A stretch of DNA of 64,000 nucleotides, from contig NW_018343979.1 in assembly GCF_002099425.1 (NCBI RefSeq), positions 3,521,501 to 3,585,500 on the forward strand. The letters run 5' to 3'. This document shows, in pieces, positions 11,283-22,893 of this stretch. Each line of letters opens with the position of its first letter. Within the stretch, counting starts at the first letter, position 1. The stretch comes from Phascolarctos cinereus (taxonomy: Eukaryota; Chordata; Mammalia; Diprotodontia; Phascolarctidae). The position numbers and the translations under genes are program-made. The notes below the pieces were generated by a model. It was not told where the DNA came from, searched no databases, and saw only the letters and a list, made by a program, of their open reading frames with translations.

Positions 11283-12154
11283 AAAATCCCCAAACAAGGA
11301 GGTGGAGCTAAGTTGACAGAGTAAAAGCAGTGACTTGCTCGGCTCTCCCCCAAATCCCTCCAAAGACCTGTAAAAAATGGCTCTAAACAAATTCTAAAGC
11401 AGCACAACCCACAAAAAGACAGAGTGAAACAAATTTCCAGCCTAAGACAACCTGAATGGGTGATTGGAAAGGTCTATAGTACCAGGCTGGGAGAGGAATG
11501 CAGTTCAGCAGGAAAAATAGGCCTCAGTGAACCTGGAGCAGCCCTCAGAGGACTGAATTATGGGCAGCTGTGGTGGTTTCCAGACTTCTCAACCTACAAC
11601 TGCTAAAGACAACTTAGAGGGTCAGTAGGAAAAGTCTGTGACTGCAGTGAGAGGGAAGCTCAGTCCCGGCCCCAGTTCTGGCTGCAGCTCCAGGGTGGTG
11701 GCTGCTTCTGGAGCTTCCTGCCCACAGACTGAGGGAGAATCATATGGCCAATCAGAGGGGGATTGCAGGGATCTCTCTGCTGGTGCTGAGGCAGGATTCT
11801 CTTGCTTTGCCAGTGCTTGGATCTGAGTCACAGTTCTGGGTGGCGATCCTGGGGTGAGAAGGAGTGCTGGCATAGTGGAGCTTGTAGTGGTGGTGAAAAG
11901 AAATCCTTCTCATAATTTCAAAGCAGAAAAGAGTGCTTGTGGTCACTCATAGACCAGTGTACAGGCCAAGAAGGGAGTAAACACTTCACCCTTGATCATA
12001 CCACCCTGGAAGAACTGAAAATTTACAGATCCCTAGAAGTATCTCTGAAAACAGCTGCACAAAACCCCTGAAGCTTGGGACAGTACATTCTTCATGCTGG
12101 AAGCAGATCCTTACCTTAACAAAGAGTTTATAGCTCAAGTAATTTGCTGGGATC

Positions 12155-13361
12155 ATGAGCAAATCTTGCAAAAAAAAAAAGTCAGACCATAGAAACTTTC
12201 TTTGGTGACAAAGAAGATCAAACCATACAACCACAAGAAGACAACAAACCCAAAGCTCCCATATCCAAAGTCTCCAAGAAAAATATGAATTGGTTCCAGG
12301 CCATGGAAGAGCTCAAAAAGGATTTTGAGAAGCAAGTAAGAGAAGTAGAGGAAAAATTGGGAAGAGAAATGAGAGTGATGTAAGAAAATCACAAAAAACA
12401 AGTCAACGGCTTGCTAAAGGAGACCCAGAAAATACTGAAGAAAGTAACACCTTAAAAATAGCCTAACCCAAATGGCAAAAGAGGTCCAAAAAACCAATGA
12501 GGAGAAGAATGCCTTAAAAAAGCAGAATTGGACAAACAGAAAAGGAAGTCCAAAAGCTCATTAAAGAAAATACTTCCTTAAAAATTAGAATGGAGGGGCA
12601 GCTAGATAGAGCACTGCCCTGAAGTCAGGAGAACCTGAGTTCAAATCTGACCCCGACCAAACACTTGACATCTACTAGCTGTGTGACCCCAGTAGCCTAA
12701 AAACAAAAAAAAAATTTAGAATGGAACAAATGGAAGCTAGTGACTTTATGAAAAATCTACACATTGTTAAACAAAGCCAAAAGAATGAAAAAATAGAAAA
12801 CAATGTGAAATATCTCATTGGAAAAAAACAACTGACCTGGAAAATAGATCCAAAAGGTAAAATTTAAAAATTATTGAACTATCTGAAAGCCATGATCAAA
12901 AAAAGAGTCTAGAAATCATTTTTCAAGAAATTATTAAGGAAAACTGCCCCGATATTCTAGAACCAGAGGGTAAAATGGAAATTGAAAGAATCTACTGATT
13001 ACCTCCTGAGAGAGATCCCCAAAGGACAACTCCTAGGAATATTGTAGCCAAATTCCAGAGTTCCTGGGTCAAGAAGAAAGTATTGCAAGCAGCTAGAAAG
13101 AAGCAATTCAAGTATTCTGGAAACACAATCAGGATAACACAAGATTTAGCAGCTTCTACATTAAGGAAATGGAGGGCTTGGAATATGATGTTCCACAGGT
13201 CAAAGGAGATAAGATTACAGCCAAGAATCACCTACCCAGTAAAAGTGAGTATAGACCTTCAGGGGAAAAAATGGAAATTCAGTGAAATAGAGGACTTTCA
13301 AGCATTCTTGATGAAAATACCAGAGCTGAATAGAAAATTTGACTTTCAAATACAAGACTGA
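12155..13361 (+). pseudogene. HAL1 ORF1 (L1 ORF1p-like RNA-binding protein), decayed
   Basis: ORF1p is the trimeric nucleic-acid chaperone that coats L1-type RNA. The start ATG is at 12155 (MSKS...). A frame slip lies in the A-run at 12170-12180. The acidic and coiled-coil N-terminal region is then readable (ETFFGDKEDQT, NWFQAMEELKKDFEKQVRE), ending at a stop near 12380. A SINE interrupts the middle at 12595-12715. The conserved C-terminal region is intact from 13083 to the natural stop at 13359-13361: AARKKQFKYSG, ITQDLAASTLRKWRAWN, then PRITYPVKVSI, the usual L1 ORF1p C-terminal block. With the slip, at least one stop and the SINE, it cannot encode a working protein. Confidence 0.85.
12595..12715 (+). 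mobile_element. WSINE1-like SINE nested in HAL1 ORF1
   Basis: The sequence has GGGGCAGCTAGATAGAGC, GAGTTCAAATCTGACC, ACTTGACATCTACTAGCTGTGTGACC and an A-rich tail. It is flanked by a perfect 10-bp duplication, TTAGAATGGA, at 12585-12594 and 12716-12725. The SINE is shorter than the copy at 8.0 kb (internal losses). It postdates the HAL1. Confidence 0.88.
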
Positions 13362-13510
13362 AGAGAAGCATGAAGAGGTGAACAGGAAAGAGAAATCATA
13401 AGGAACTTATTAAGGTTGAACTATTTATATTCCTGCATGGAAAGATGATATTTGTAACTCACAAGACCTTTGTCAGTACTAGGGTAGTTGGAGGGAAAAA
13501 TTATATGTAT

Positions 13511-13511
13511 G

Positions 13512-13551
<40 letters not shown>

Positions 13552-13582
13552 CAGATGGATAGATAGATAGGTAGGTAGATAA
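13511..13582 (+). repeat. (GATA)n microsatellite in HAL1 3' UTR
   Basis: About 18 GATA-type units with a few GACA/GGTA variants. The related fragment at 2.7 kb has only three units at the homologous point (2730-2741), so the array expanded within this copy. Confidence 0.92.
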
Positions 13583-14423
13583 AGGTCACAGGGTGAGTTG
13601 AAGATGTAGACATGATATCTGGAGAATAAAATTAAGGGGTAAGAGAGGATTATTCTGGGAGAAGGAGAAGGGGAGAGGTAGAATGGAGTAAATTATCTCA
13701 CATAAAACAGACAAGAAAAGGCTCTTACACTGGAGGTGAAATGGGAGAAGGTAAGAAGGAATGAGTGAATATTATTCTCATTGGATTTGGCTTAAGGAGG
13801 AAATACCATACACGCTCAATTGGGTATGGAAATCTATCTTACCCTACAAGAAAATAGGGAGGAAGGGGATAAGAGAGCAGGGGGATGATAGAGGGGAAGG
13901 TAGATTGGAGGAGGGGGTGATCAGAAGCAAACACTTTTAAGGAGGGATGGAGTCAAAAGAGAGAATAGAATAAATGGAGGGCAGGATAGGATGAAGGGAA
14001 ATGCAGTTAGTTTTTCACAACAGGACTAATATGGAAGTGTTTTGCATGACTACACATGTATGACCTATATCAAGTTGCTTGCCTTCTCAATGAGGGTGGG
14101 TGGGGAAAGAGAAAGATAGAGAATTTGGAACTCAAAGTTTTAAAAACATATGTTAAAAATTGTTTTTACATGCAACTGGGAAATAAGATGTACAGGCAAT
14201 GGGGTATAGAAATCTATCCTGCCCTTAGCAAAATAGAAGGGAAAGGGATAAGAGAAGGGAGGGAGATAGAAGGGAGAAGGGGTATTCAGAGTGCACACCA
14301 TCTTGAGGTGGGGGGAGGGACAAGATGGGGAGAAAATTTGGAACTCAAAATCTTGTGGAAGTGAATGTTGAAAACTAAAAATAAATTCATTAATTAAAAA
14401 AAATTCAAAATCTCCAACCAAGG

Positions 14424-15262
14424 GTACCCTCCCCCAGAAGTACTTATAGAGTCTAAGGGAAGGTAGGCTCAAGTTTAGATAGCATTCATGGCAAAGGAGT
14501 TAATTCGGAGCCTTTAGTTGCTGAATGTCCTTTTGTTCTTTTGTGAGTTCCCATGAAATTTTCCTTTGAGGTGCTATGTTCTTGTAGAATCATGAAGCTG
14601 GTTTTTCTCAATATATCTAGTTAGTCCTTGAAGACAAGCACTGCTGTTCTGGTGACACTGTTAGGATGGGCTATGAGAAATCCAAAATATTCTGATATTT
14701 CAAATTTTGCAAGGTCATCCTTTGGTCAAAGGAAGGGGAAAAAAAGAAACAGAAGCTTTCTCTCCTTTCCCTTTTTTCCTCAAAGTGATGTCTTCCTAGA
14801 TGAAGTTGTTATTTATAGGCTGGACTGCCCCTTGAATGCTACATTCTGAACTGACTTGCTTTTTTTCCAAATCTCCATAGGATTTGACTGAGTCTTCTCA
14901 ACCAAATCTAATATATTTCCTGTGTAGTATAATTTCATTTTACCCAATGGCTTTAAGCACTCTACCCCTCAGTTTGTTTAACTAGGTTGTCCATAATAAT
15001 TCTAATGCTTTGAGTGGTTGATTCAGAGAGATAATCTCATCTGATAAGGTGAGGACTAGGAGTCTATCAGGACTAGAACATCTTGTTATTTCCTTTAATT
15101 GGTTAATTGGTTAATTGATTAATTGATTCAGTCAATCCATACTCTTACACAATGTTTTAAAGTGATGTATCTCTTTGAATAAGGACAAAAACAATAAACT
15201 CATTAGAGGAAGTATTGCAGGGAACTAAATACCCATTGCTTGAATAAGAAGTGGGAGAAAGA
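14424..15262. other. Unassigned DNA
   Basis: No gene or repeat could be named. A short run of TTAATTGGTTAATTGATTAATTGATT at about 15100-15127 is simple-sequence-like. Confidence 0.5.
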
Positions 15263-15269
15263 GGACTTT

Positions 15270-15473
15270 AAATTTATTTTTTAAAAATATATTTTATATA
15301 TTTCATTAAATATTTCCCAAATATATTAAAACATTTTTAACATTCAATTTTTGATGTTTTGAATTCCAAATTCTCTCCCTCCCTTTTACACTTCCCCCAT
15401 CCCTTGAGAAGGCAAACAATATGATATTGATTATATACTTGGTCATCAAACACAGCCATGTTAGCCATGTTCA

Positions 15474-15521
<48 letters not shown>

Positions 15522-16108
15522 ACTATGAAAAATAAATTGAAAAAAGTATGCTTCAATCTGTACCCAGACTCCATCAGTTCTCTGGAGGTAGATAGCATTT
15601 TTCATTATGGGTCTTTTGGAATTATCTTAGATCATTGTTTTGATCAGAGTAGCTAAGTCTTTCATAATTGATCATTGTTACAATCTGCTGTTACTGTGCA
15701 TGCTGTTTTCCTGGTTCTGCTCATCTCAGTTTGCATCAGTTCATATAAGACTTCCCAATTTTTTCTTAAACCATCCTGCTCATTCCTGTAGCACAACAGT
15801 ATTCCATCACAATCACATACCACAACTTATTCAACCATTTCCCAGTCAATGGACATCCCCTCAATTTCTAATGCTTTGCCACCACAAAAAGTGCTGCTGT
15901 GGTATTTTTTTTTTGGTAAAAATAGGTTCTTTTTATCTTTTCGGGATACAGATCTAGTAGTGGTATTGCTGGTTCAAAGAGCATGCTCATTTTTATAATC
16001 CTTTGGGCATTTTGTTCTCTAGAGTGGTTGGATCAATTCACAACTTGGCCAATAGTGCATTAATGTTCCTATTTTTCCACCTCCCCTCCAGTGTTTGGTA
16101 CTTTAATT
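15270..16108 (-). mobile_element. L1 3' end (subfamily A), antisense
   Basis: On the minus strand this is the ORF2 C-terminal coding region plus 3' untranslated region of a marsupial L1. Shared landmarks with the long L1 at 59-61 kb include AAGTATGCTTCAATCTGT, CATCCTGCTCATTCCTGTAG, TTCCATCACAATCACATACC and GGGATACAGATCTAGTAG. The left edge is A/T-rich, as for a poly(A) tail. A possible target duplication is ACTTTAAATTT (left) and ACTTTAATTTC (right). It is 5'-truncated and non-functional. Confidence 0.85.
15473..15518. repeat. (CA)n microsatellite
   Basis: A pure CA array of about 22 units inside the antisense L1 3' untranslated region. Confidence 0.95.
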
Positions 16109-16177
16109 TCTTGAAGATCATGCTTGGAGAATGGAAAGTTTGGAGTGAAAGAATGTCAGAGTTGGAAGGGATTTGAG

Positions 16178-16262
16178 TGGCCCATTTCCTCATCTGTAAA
16201 GGAAGTTGAACTCAATGATTTTTAAGGTTCCTTTAGAGCTCTAAGTCTATAATCCTATGATC
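16178..16262 (+). mobile_element. MIR 3' fragment within CR1/L3
   Basis: CCCATTTCCTCATCTGTAAA, then GATTTTTAAGGTTCCTTTAGAGCTCTAAGTCTATAATCCTATGATC, matches the MIR 3' half on the plus strand. It sits between two antisense CR1/L3 segments, so it looks inserted. Confidence 0.6.
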
Positions 16263-16722
16263 TAACTGAATCTACCTCCCCCATCCACCAAGAATGTCAA
16301 CAATGACATACCAGACAAGAAGTCATTTAACCTTTACGTAAAAACCTCCAGTGAGGAGAAAGCTGCAGATATTCACTTAGGAACAGTTCCACTTATTAGG
16401 AAGTTTTTCCTGACTTTAAGCCTAACTTTACTTCTTTACAACTTCCTATATCTGCCCTCTGGGGTAAAGAATTATAAACCTCATGTTGGATGTGAAAGTC
16501 CTTCAAGTACTTGAGACAGCTATCATATCCTCTTACATTCTTCTCTATGATGTATCTCCCCAATTCCCTCAAAGGATTGTTATATGGTATAGCCTAGTGA
16601 CCCTTCATAATTCTGATTCCTTTCCTCTGTGGGAAAATTTCACTTATTTATCAATGGACTACCTACAGTAGAGTACTTAAAACTGTATGCAATGTTTCAG
16701 AAGTGATTTAACCAGAACACAG

Positions 16723-16982
16723 TTTTGTTGTTCAGTTGTTTTCAGTTATGCTTGACTCTTCATGACCCCATTTGGGGTTTTCTTGGCAAAGATGCTGGAG
16801 CAATTTGTCATTTTCTTCTCCAGCTCATTTAACAGATGAGGAAACTGAGGCAAATAGGATTAAGTGACTTGCCATGGGTCACACAGCTGGTAAGTGTCTG
16901 AGACTGGATTTGAACTCACAAAGATGAGTCTCCATGACTCCAGGCCTGGAACTCTATCTGCTATACCTCTTAGATACCCAAA
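16723..16982 (-). mobile_element. MAR1-like SINE
   Basis: A near-complete antisense MAR1. On the plus strand it reads TTGTTGTTCAGTTGTTTTCAG, CCCATTTGGGGTTTTCTTGGCAAAGATGCTGGAG, CAGATGAGGAAACTGAGGCAAA, GTCACACAGCTGGTAAGTGTCTGAG, GATTTGAACTCACAAAGATGAG. It splits the CR1/L3 between ACCAGAACACAG and CAGTATTTTAGATGTG, so it is younger. Confidence 0.9.
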
Positions 16983-18560
16983 CAGTATTTTAGATGTGAT
17001 CTGAGTGGCACACAGTACAGAGGGACTACTGTATTACCTCCTTATTCCTGGAATATATGCTTCTGTCTTAATGCAGTCAGAGTGCATTCACTTTTTATTT
17101 AATGATTTATTTTGTAGCTATATCATGCTGGTAACTTATCTTGATGTTGAAATAAACTAGAAACTTTTGATTCTTTTAAGACTACTCTCTAATCATGCCT
17201 CCCTATCTTATACTTATGAAAAGCTATTTTTTTTAACCCCAGTACAAAGCTCTTACATTTTTACATTAGATTCAGTTCAGTGATATAGCTTACCAGGTTT
17301 TTTGTTTGTTTGTTTGATTCTTGGATCCTGACTGTCATCTGGTGTGCTCCCAGTTTTGTACTGCAGATCTGATAAGCTCTTTAACCAAATCACTAATAAA
17401 AGTGTCAAGCAGCCCAGAGCCAAGCACAAATCCCTGGGGCACTTCATTGGAGACTTCTTTTTAAGGTCACATTAAGTCATTAATGTGTAATTAAGGTACA
17501 CTTACTATACTAGCTTATCCAGTCTGCTTTTTGATTATGGATATTCAGTTGCAAATCCACATAACTTTACTTTTTTTCTAGTTTATATATTTCACATTTT
17601 CCACATGAATAGTACGAGATACTTAATTATACATTTTACTAAAATCTAGGCAAACCATACAAGTACAACATTCCTCTGATCTACCACTTCAGTAGCAAAG
17701 TCATAAAAGGAAATAAGGTTAGTCTGGAACAACCTGGTCATTAAGACTACGTCTTAATGAAGCTATGTTGGTTCTTTTGATCATTTTTCTTTTCTCTAGA
17801 TGATCACTAATCACCTCTTTAATAAGGTTTTAGAATTTTGCAAAGAATTGAAGTCAAAGCTCACTGACTTACAGTTTGTAGACTTTATTTTCTTCTCTCT
17901 CCACCCTCTTTTTTAAAACAAACTGGAGAATATTTGCCTTTCTTCAGTCCTGTGGCCTTTTTTAATCCTGTTCATCATGTTTTCTAAGTTTCATTGCTGT
18001 GTCTCAGCAATCACATCCACGAATTCTTTCCATACCCAGGGCAATACTTGTTTTGGGTCAGGAAACTGGAATTCATCAGTTGTAGTTAGTATTCTCTTCT
18101 TATCTATATTTGATACCAACTTCCTCTTATCAATTTTTAATATTGCCTTTTGAATCCAAAGCTTTTTCTTCTTGGTTAAAAACCAAAACCAAAGCAAAAT
18201 AAAAGCTGAATAGAACAATGAATGGTTCTACTCCTTCTTTGACCCTCCTATTTCCTCTAATCTAGCTAAATAACTCCTTTCTGTTTTCCTTAGCTTTCCT
18301 TTCCAGCCTCAGCTCATTTCATCCTTAAGCACCCTCAATAATATTTTTTACATTACGGTGCCATTCCTTGGTAGTTCTCCTCTATTATCTGCCCTTGCAC
18401 AGACTCTGAAGGGGAGTGTTCACTTTCCTCTGGGTTCCCATTATTTCCACCCAGCAACCAATTCTTCCCTCTTAGTGAGAATCAAATCCTGAATAGATTT
18501 TTTTCCCCTTAGTTGGTCTTTCCACTTGTAGAAATTTGAATCTGAGCTTAATTGTAGCCT

Positions 18561-19984
18561 TCTGGGGAGAGGGGGGAGGAACAGGAAAAAAGAACAAAGT
18601 AAAAAGTACACAGCAGAGAACAAAAGAAAACTAACTAGGAAGCAAAGAAAAGATAGACAGCTCTCAATACAATGCATGGTGCTTATTATATAGGCTTTCT
18701 TGAAAAGGAAATTTCTTGCTATATATTTTGAATCCTCTCCTACATTGTGCTGTGTATATGCCATGCTTTTTTTCTCTTTTCTTATTATTTATTTAAGTTC
18801 CAATATTTACACTTATATTATGTTTCTTTTTCTTATTGTGTTTCATTTCAGCAAATAAGGGAAAAAAGAAATGTGAAATTATCATTAAGGCTTGTTATGA
18901 AGTTATTATCATAATTTTTTGACAGAGAACTCAAATAGATGACCTCCCATCATTACTCTATCATGCCATTCTGTGATATATTTCCCAAAATACTGATCTT
19001 GTTTCTGTCAAATTGGTCTCATGACAAAATCACTTCTGTTTCTGCCTTCATTGATGACCCAGATGATTCCCAACATACCTTCCTGCTTTAATTTCTAGAT
19101 GGCCTTGAATGAACATACCTCCAAAATGTCCAAAGCTACCCACTCCCTATTTCCTATCCAGCTTTTTTCTTCTCAGTAAGTTATACCCATCTAGAGCCTT
19201 ATTCCAGTCATGGGTTTCACTAAATTAAATTTATGTAAAACCTATGAGATCAAATTTCCCTCCTCCTGTTAGGAATCCTAGGTCTTTTTGCATATTGCCC
19301 ATACTTACATATATTTGTATGTAAATGTTAGAGGCTGTGGGTTTTTGCTACTGGTTACTATCTTGTATTTTGTCTCCTGCAACCTTTTGTTATCTCAGCT
19401 GCTATCCTTTTTCTCATGCCATGGTATCTAGTCTGGTGGATATGTAGTCAGCCTTTTTCTCTTTCCATTCTTTTCTAGAATTTAAAGCATTTCAAAAATT
19501 TGTATTTGCAAAATACTAGGAGAATACATTTTTTTTAACAGCCTGAATGAGGTGCACTAAATCTTTGGCCAGGATCCTATAAATTTTATATTTTAAGCTA
19601 TGGTTCAGAAATCCAAGTCCCATTCTTAGATATTATTTTCTTAACCAGCTGTTCACTTCCAAAATCAGTTTTTCTCTTCTGCATCCATTACCATAAATGG
19701 TCTGGAGAGATAAAAATAATGGTCCTTATGGTCTTCAATTTCTTGCCCAAGACTTAATCTTTGCCAGAGTTTTCTAGGTTCTTTTTGATAGCAACATTCG
19801 TGCCTATATTCATCACCAAATTTGGAGAGTAGTTTTCCATTTTGATAAGATTTCAGAGATTTTCTGTTATATCTTGATTATATGACATAAGAGAACATTT
19901 GAAGGATCATAGAAGAATTACTATTTTTACAGGAATGTGAAATAATCTTGTAGGTATTCTGTTACTTGAGCCTCCTTTTATCTT
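18561..19984 (-). mobile_element. Probable continuation of antisense CR1/L3 LINE, poorly resolved
   Basis: The stretch CCAGTCATGGGTTTCAC...ACCTATGAGATCAAATTT at about 19206-19256 matches the endonuclease-proximal part of the same family (compare 20735-20805). The remainder is T-rich and diverged. It may be more of the LINE 5' region plus unrelated insertion (the 18570-18900 block fits nothing I know). Confidence 0.4.
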
Positions 19985-20870
19985 CTGAATTTTTTTTTAA
20001 AAATTAAGCTGGAGAGTGAGTTCTCTGTATCTACATTGATTTCTTCAGACAAATTTCATTTTTCCTTCTTATTAGAACTATTTTGTTTCGTGTCTTCAAA
20101 ATTTCATTCTTAAACATCTCTGATCCATTTGAACCTGACTTACCAAAACATTTTACTGCATTAGATCCCACATATCTTTCATCTGATTTGAAATTTGCTT
20201 TCTCCATGTCTTGTATACATTTCAGCCTACTCCAAAATTCTGTCTCCTTTTCCATTACAAACTCTAGAAGACAGTGGTTACTTTCCTTATAAGTTCTTAA
20301 TAGTTCCTCCCTTTTAGCAAGAAGCAGATCCAGATAATTTCCCCTACTTGGTTCCTTCATCTTTTAAAGTATGAAATTATCACTATGGCACATAAAATAA
20401 GTAATTAGAAGCTCTGTTTTTGATGGAGAGAGAGCTCCAAGAGTTCATTGAATTTCCCATTATGACTACATTATGTCTCTGTGCCAGGGCTGTGATCTGT
20501 TTCCCAAATTTCTCATATATTTCCTCTTTCTGTCCAGGTCATGTTTTAGTTTACTTTAGTGATCAAATAATTTCCTTTTTACCCCCCATTAACCTTCAGC
20601 CAAATAATTTCCATCATGCTTCCCCCATCTGGTTCCTATATTTAAAAAAAATGAGTATACTTTCTTAATATACAATGCCACTCCATTCCTTCTTTTACCT
20701 ATCCTGCTTCCTTTGAATAATATTTACCCTTCCATATTGATGGCACAGTTATGGATTTTATCCAATTATATTTCTGTGATACCCCTTAAGTTAAATTTGT
20801 TTCCTTGCTTTAGTTCTTCTATGTAAACTTTGTGCATTTGTGTTTAGACATTTGAGGTAATTTGTTTTTA
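19985..20870 (-). mobile_element. Second CR1/L3-type LINE fragment (endonuclease region), antisense
   Basis: It repeats the segment already seen near 18460-18560 (AGTTCCTCCCTTTTAGCAAGAAGCAGATCC) and extends 5' into the endonuclease part. Plus-strand landmarks are TGTGCCAGGGCTGTGATCTGTTTCC, TTTCCTCTTTCTGTCCAGGTCATG and ATACAATGCCACTCCATTCCTTC. On the minus strand a 109-codon open frame (20031-20360) begins EPSRGNYLDLLLAKREEL, resembling the CR1 linker motif PTRxxxLLDLxLTNxE. Because the linker occurs twice, this is a separate copy from the 16.2-18.6 kb one. Confidence 0.65.
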
Positions 20871-20886
20871 TTACTGGCTGCTCTCA

Positions 20887-21132
20887 ATCAGTCAACATGC
20901 ATTTATTAATAACCTACTATGTGCCAGGCACTTTGCTAAGCACTGGGGAAACAAGAAAAGACAGTCCCCACACTTGAGGAGCTCATAGTCTAATGGAGGA
21001 AGAGAACATGCAAACAACTATGTACACATAAGATATATAAGATGAATTGGAGATAATTAGAAAGGGAAAGCATTAGCAATAGGGGAATTAGGAAAGCTTC
21101 TTGTGGAAGATGGGATTTTAGCTGAGACTTAC
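20887..21132 (-). mobile_element. L2 LINE 3' end, antisense
   Basis: The order CAATCAGTCAACATGCATTTATTAATAACC, CTACTATGTGCCAGGCACTTTGCTAAGCACTGGGGA, GAGGAGCTCATAGTCTAATGG, AGGAAAGCTTCTTGTGGAAGATGGGATTTTAGCTGAGACTT is the reverse of the L2 3' end. It is moderately diverged. Confidence 0.85.
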
Positions 21133-22484
21133 AGAGTTTTGTCTCCTGTGAATCTACTTTGTTATTCCGTGAAGGGCAAAAAGCTTTTTCCTCCTCAGAT
21201 CATCCATCTCCCTCTTCTTTGGGAAGAATCATAAGTGCATATGTTTATCTCTAAGTATGTAATGTTCCTTTTTCCCTTTCTCCCTTTTGTGATATCCTTT
21301 TTTTCTTTAACAACCTGGTACAAAGATTCTCAGGGTTCTCCTCTACCTGACACTTCAGATCCTCTGAAAAACCTTTTTATTTCATTTTGAAGCTTTTCTT
21401 TTATTTAAACAAAATGCTTTGTGTCTCTGATAACCCTTCCCTTCTGAGAAGGTGATTAGGTCACACTTTGCACAAAGACAGCTATAGTAGAAACATAAAT
21501 ATGATAATCTTCAGTGATAATTACTGCAAAATTCAGGCTGTTCTCCATAATGATTTAGATTCTTATTTTTCAAGATTGTGAGGTGGTTGTTTATAACTCG
21601 TTATACCTTTTTTAAAAATACATCTTTATACCTCTATGCTCTTTACTCCAGCTTGACAAATTCAGCAGCTAAGTCCAATCTACCTGCTTTCCCTCTTCTC
21701 CTTAACTTCATTTTTTTTTTTGCTTTTACTGGTTTCTTTTACTTACTAATTTACTTTACCATTTTGTTTTATAAGATGATTTGCTTTATGCTTTTATCTT
21801 GCTATTTAGCTTCTCCTTCTGTTCATAGTCTTTCTCTCCAATCCTTTTCCTCTGGAATATTGAGTTTCTCTTTAGATTGAACATTTCTCCTTCAGCCTGA
21901 GCTGCTCTTCTTCAAAATTTCCCAAAGTTCTTTTAAATATGTCTTCTTCAAAATGAATATCTGGTCTTTTTTTGTTGTTTTTTTTTTTTTATAAATCTAA
22001 AGCCCTTAAAATTACCTTTCACAGTTTCTTTCACTTTATTCAGGTTTCAAATTGCTCTTTCTTCAGTCTTTTCTGCCATATAACCTTCCACATCAAGAAG
22101 CCCACAGTAGATCTTTTCAAAGCCTGAATTCATCAGTGATTCTTGCCCTTTGTAAGTTACTAACTTGGTCAGCTCCAGACTCAGTACTAGTACTGCCCTC
22201 ATCCAAACTTCCAGACTAGCTATACTCCTGAGACACAGAAAGGATAAAAATATTTTCCATGGAAGAATATTCTAAGCACTTGCCTATAAGGATATGTCCG
22301 CTTTTATAACAAAAGATTGCCTTTGGTGGTACAACCCACAGGTAGAGTTTTTTGGAAGAACTAACACTCTTTCATGGAAAGACAACATTTTTGTCAATTA
22401 TTCTTTAGGGAAGGTGAGAATATATTTACTCAAAAACTAATGAATACAGACTTTGAAGTGAGGTGGGAGCATATAGAAAGGACT
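21133..22484. other. Unassigned T-rich DNA
   Basis: No gene was found. The plus strand is strongly pyrimidine-biased, like the antisense CR1/L3 to the left, so it may be the 5' part of such an element, but I cannot align it by eye. Confidence 0.4.
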
Positions 22485-22485
22485 G

Positions 22486-22570
22486 TTGTGCTTTAGCTTT
22501 CCTTTGTATTTCCAATCTTTATCACAATGCCTGGAATATTTAATAAATGCTCGTTGACTGACTAGTTGAA
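22486..22570 (+). mobile_element. L2 LINE 3' tail
   Basis: CACAATGCCTGGAATATTTAATAAATGCTCGTTGACTGACTAG is the terminal L2 segment on the plus strand. Confidence 0.65.
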
Positions 22571-22829
22571 TGACTGTAGAAGCTTTCCCAATACATACAA
22601 GGGTGAAGCAAAAATATCTATTTTCTGCTTTTATTCAGTATAATTCTAGAAATAGTAGCAATTGCAATAAGACACAAGGAAGAAATAAAAGACCTTCTAG
22701 GAAATGAGGAGACAAAATTAATCCCTATTTGCTGATGATGTGCTAGTTTATTTATTTTCTTTTGGGAGATGATAGATGGATTCTTTCAATTTCTACTTTT
22801 CCTTCTAGTTCTCAGATATCTGAGAAATT

Positions 22830-22859
22830 TCATGATTTCTTGAAAAAACTATGTCTAAG

Positions 22860-22893
<34 letters not shown>

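Larger units (their letters stand above)
11300..14406 (+). mobile_element. Full-length HAL1 (half-L1) retrotransposon
   Basis: This is a complete non-LTR insertion of about 3.1 kb. It has an L1-type 5' untranslated region beginning AGGTGGAGCTAAGTTGACAG (11300-12154), an ORF1 region (12155-13361), and a purine-rich 3' untranslated region (13362-14395) ending in an A-rich tail. A 17-bp target-site duplication with two mismatches flanks it (AAAATCCCCAAACAAGG at 11283-11299, AAAATCTCCAACCAAGG at 14407-14423). There is no ORF2: the 3' untranslated region follows ORF1 within about 80 bp. This is the defining layout of HAL1 elements, which borrow L1 ORF2 protein. A SINE is nested inside ORF1. Confidence 0.85.
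16150..18560 (-). mobile_element. CR1/L3-type LINE, 3' two-thirds, antisense
   Basis: Read on the minus strand, this follows a CR1/L3 LINE from the endonuclease-RT linker (near 18560) through reverse transcriptase to the 3' end (near 16150). Landmarks on the plus strand are TTCTTCCCTCTTAGTGAGAAT (18462-18482), TTGCCTTTCTTCAGTCCTGTGGCC (17935-17958), AAATAAGGTTAGTCTGGAACAACC (17711-17734), CCCTGGGGCACTTCATTGGAG (17432-17452) and TTAGGAAGTTTTTCCTGACTTTAAGCC (near 16400). It is much decayed, with many stops in the minus-strand frame, and is interrupted by a MIR and a MAR1. It is among the oldest layers in the window. Confidence 0.75.

Noticed and set aside
13511-13582. GATA array as a regulatory cluster
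   Set aside because: It is a simple microsatellite inside a retroelement 3' UTR. The homologous copy has only three units.
18441-18764. 107-codon antisense frame with a hydrophobic stretch that could suggest a membrane protein
   Set aside because: Its C-terminal part is the CR1/L3 linker (DLILTKREEL). The hydrophobic part comes from AT-rich flanking DNA.
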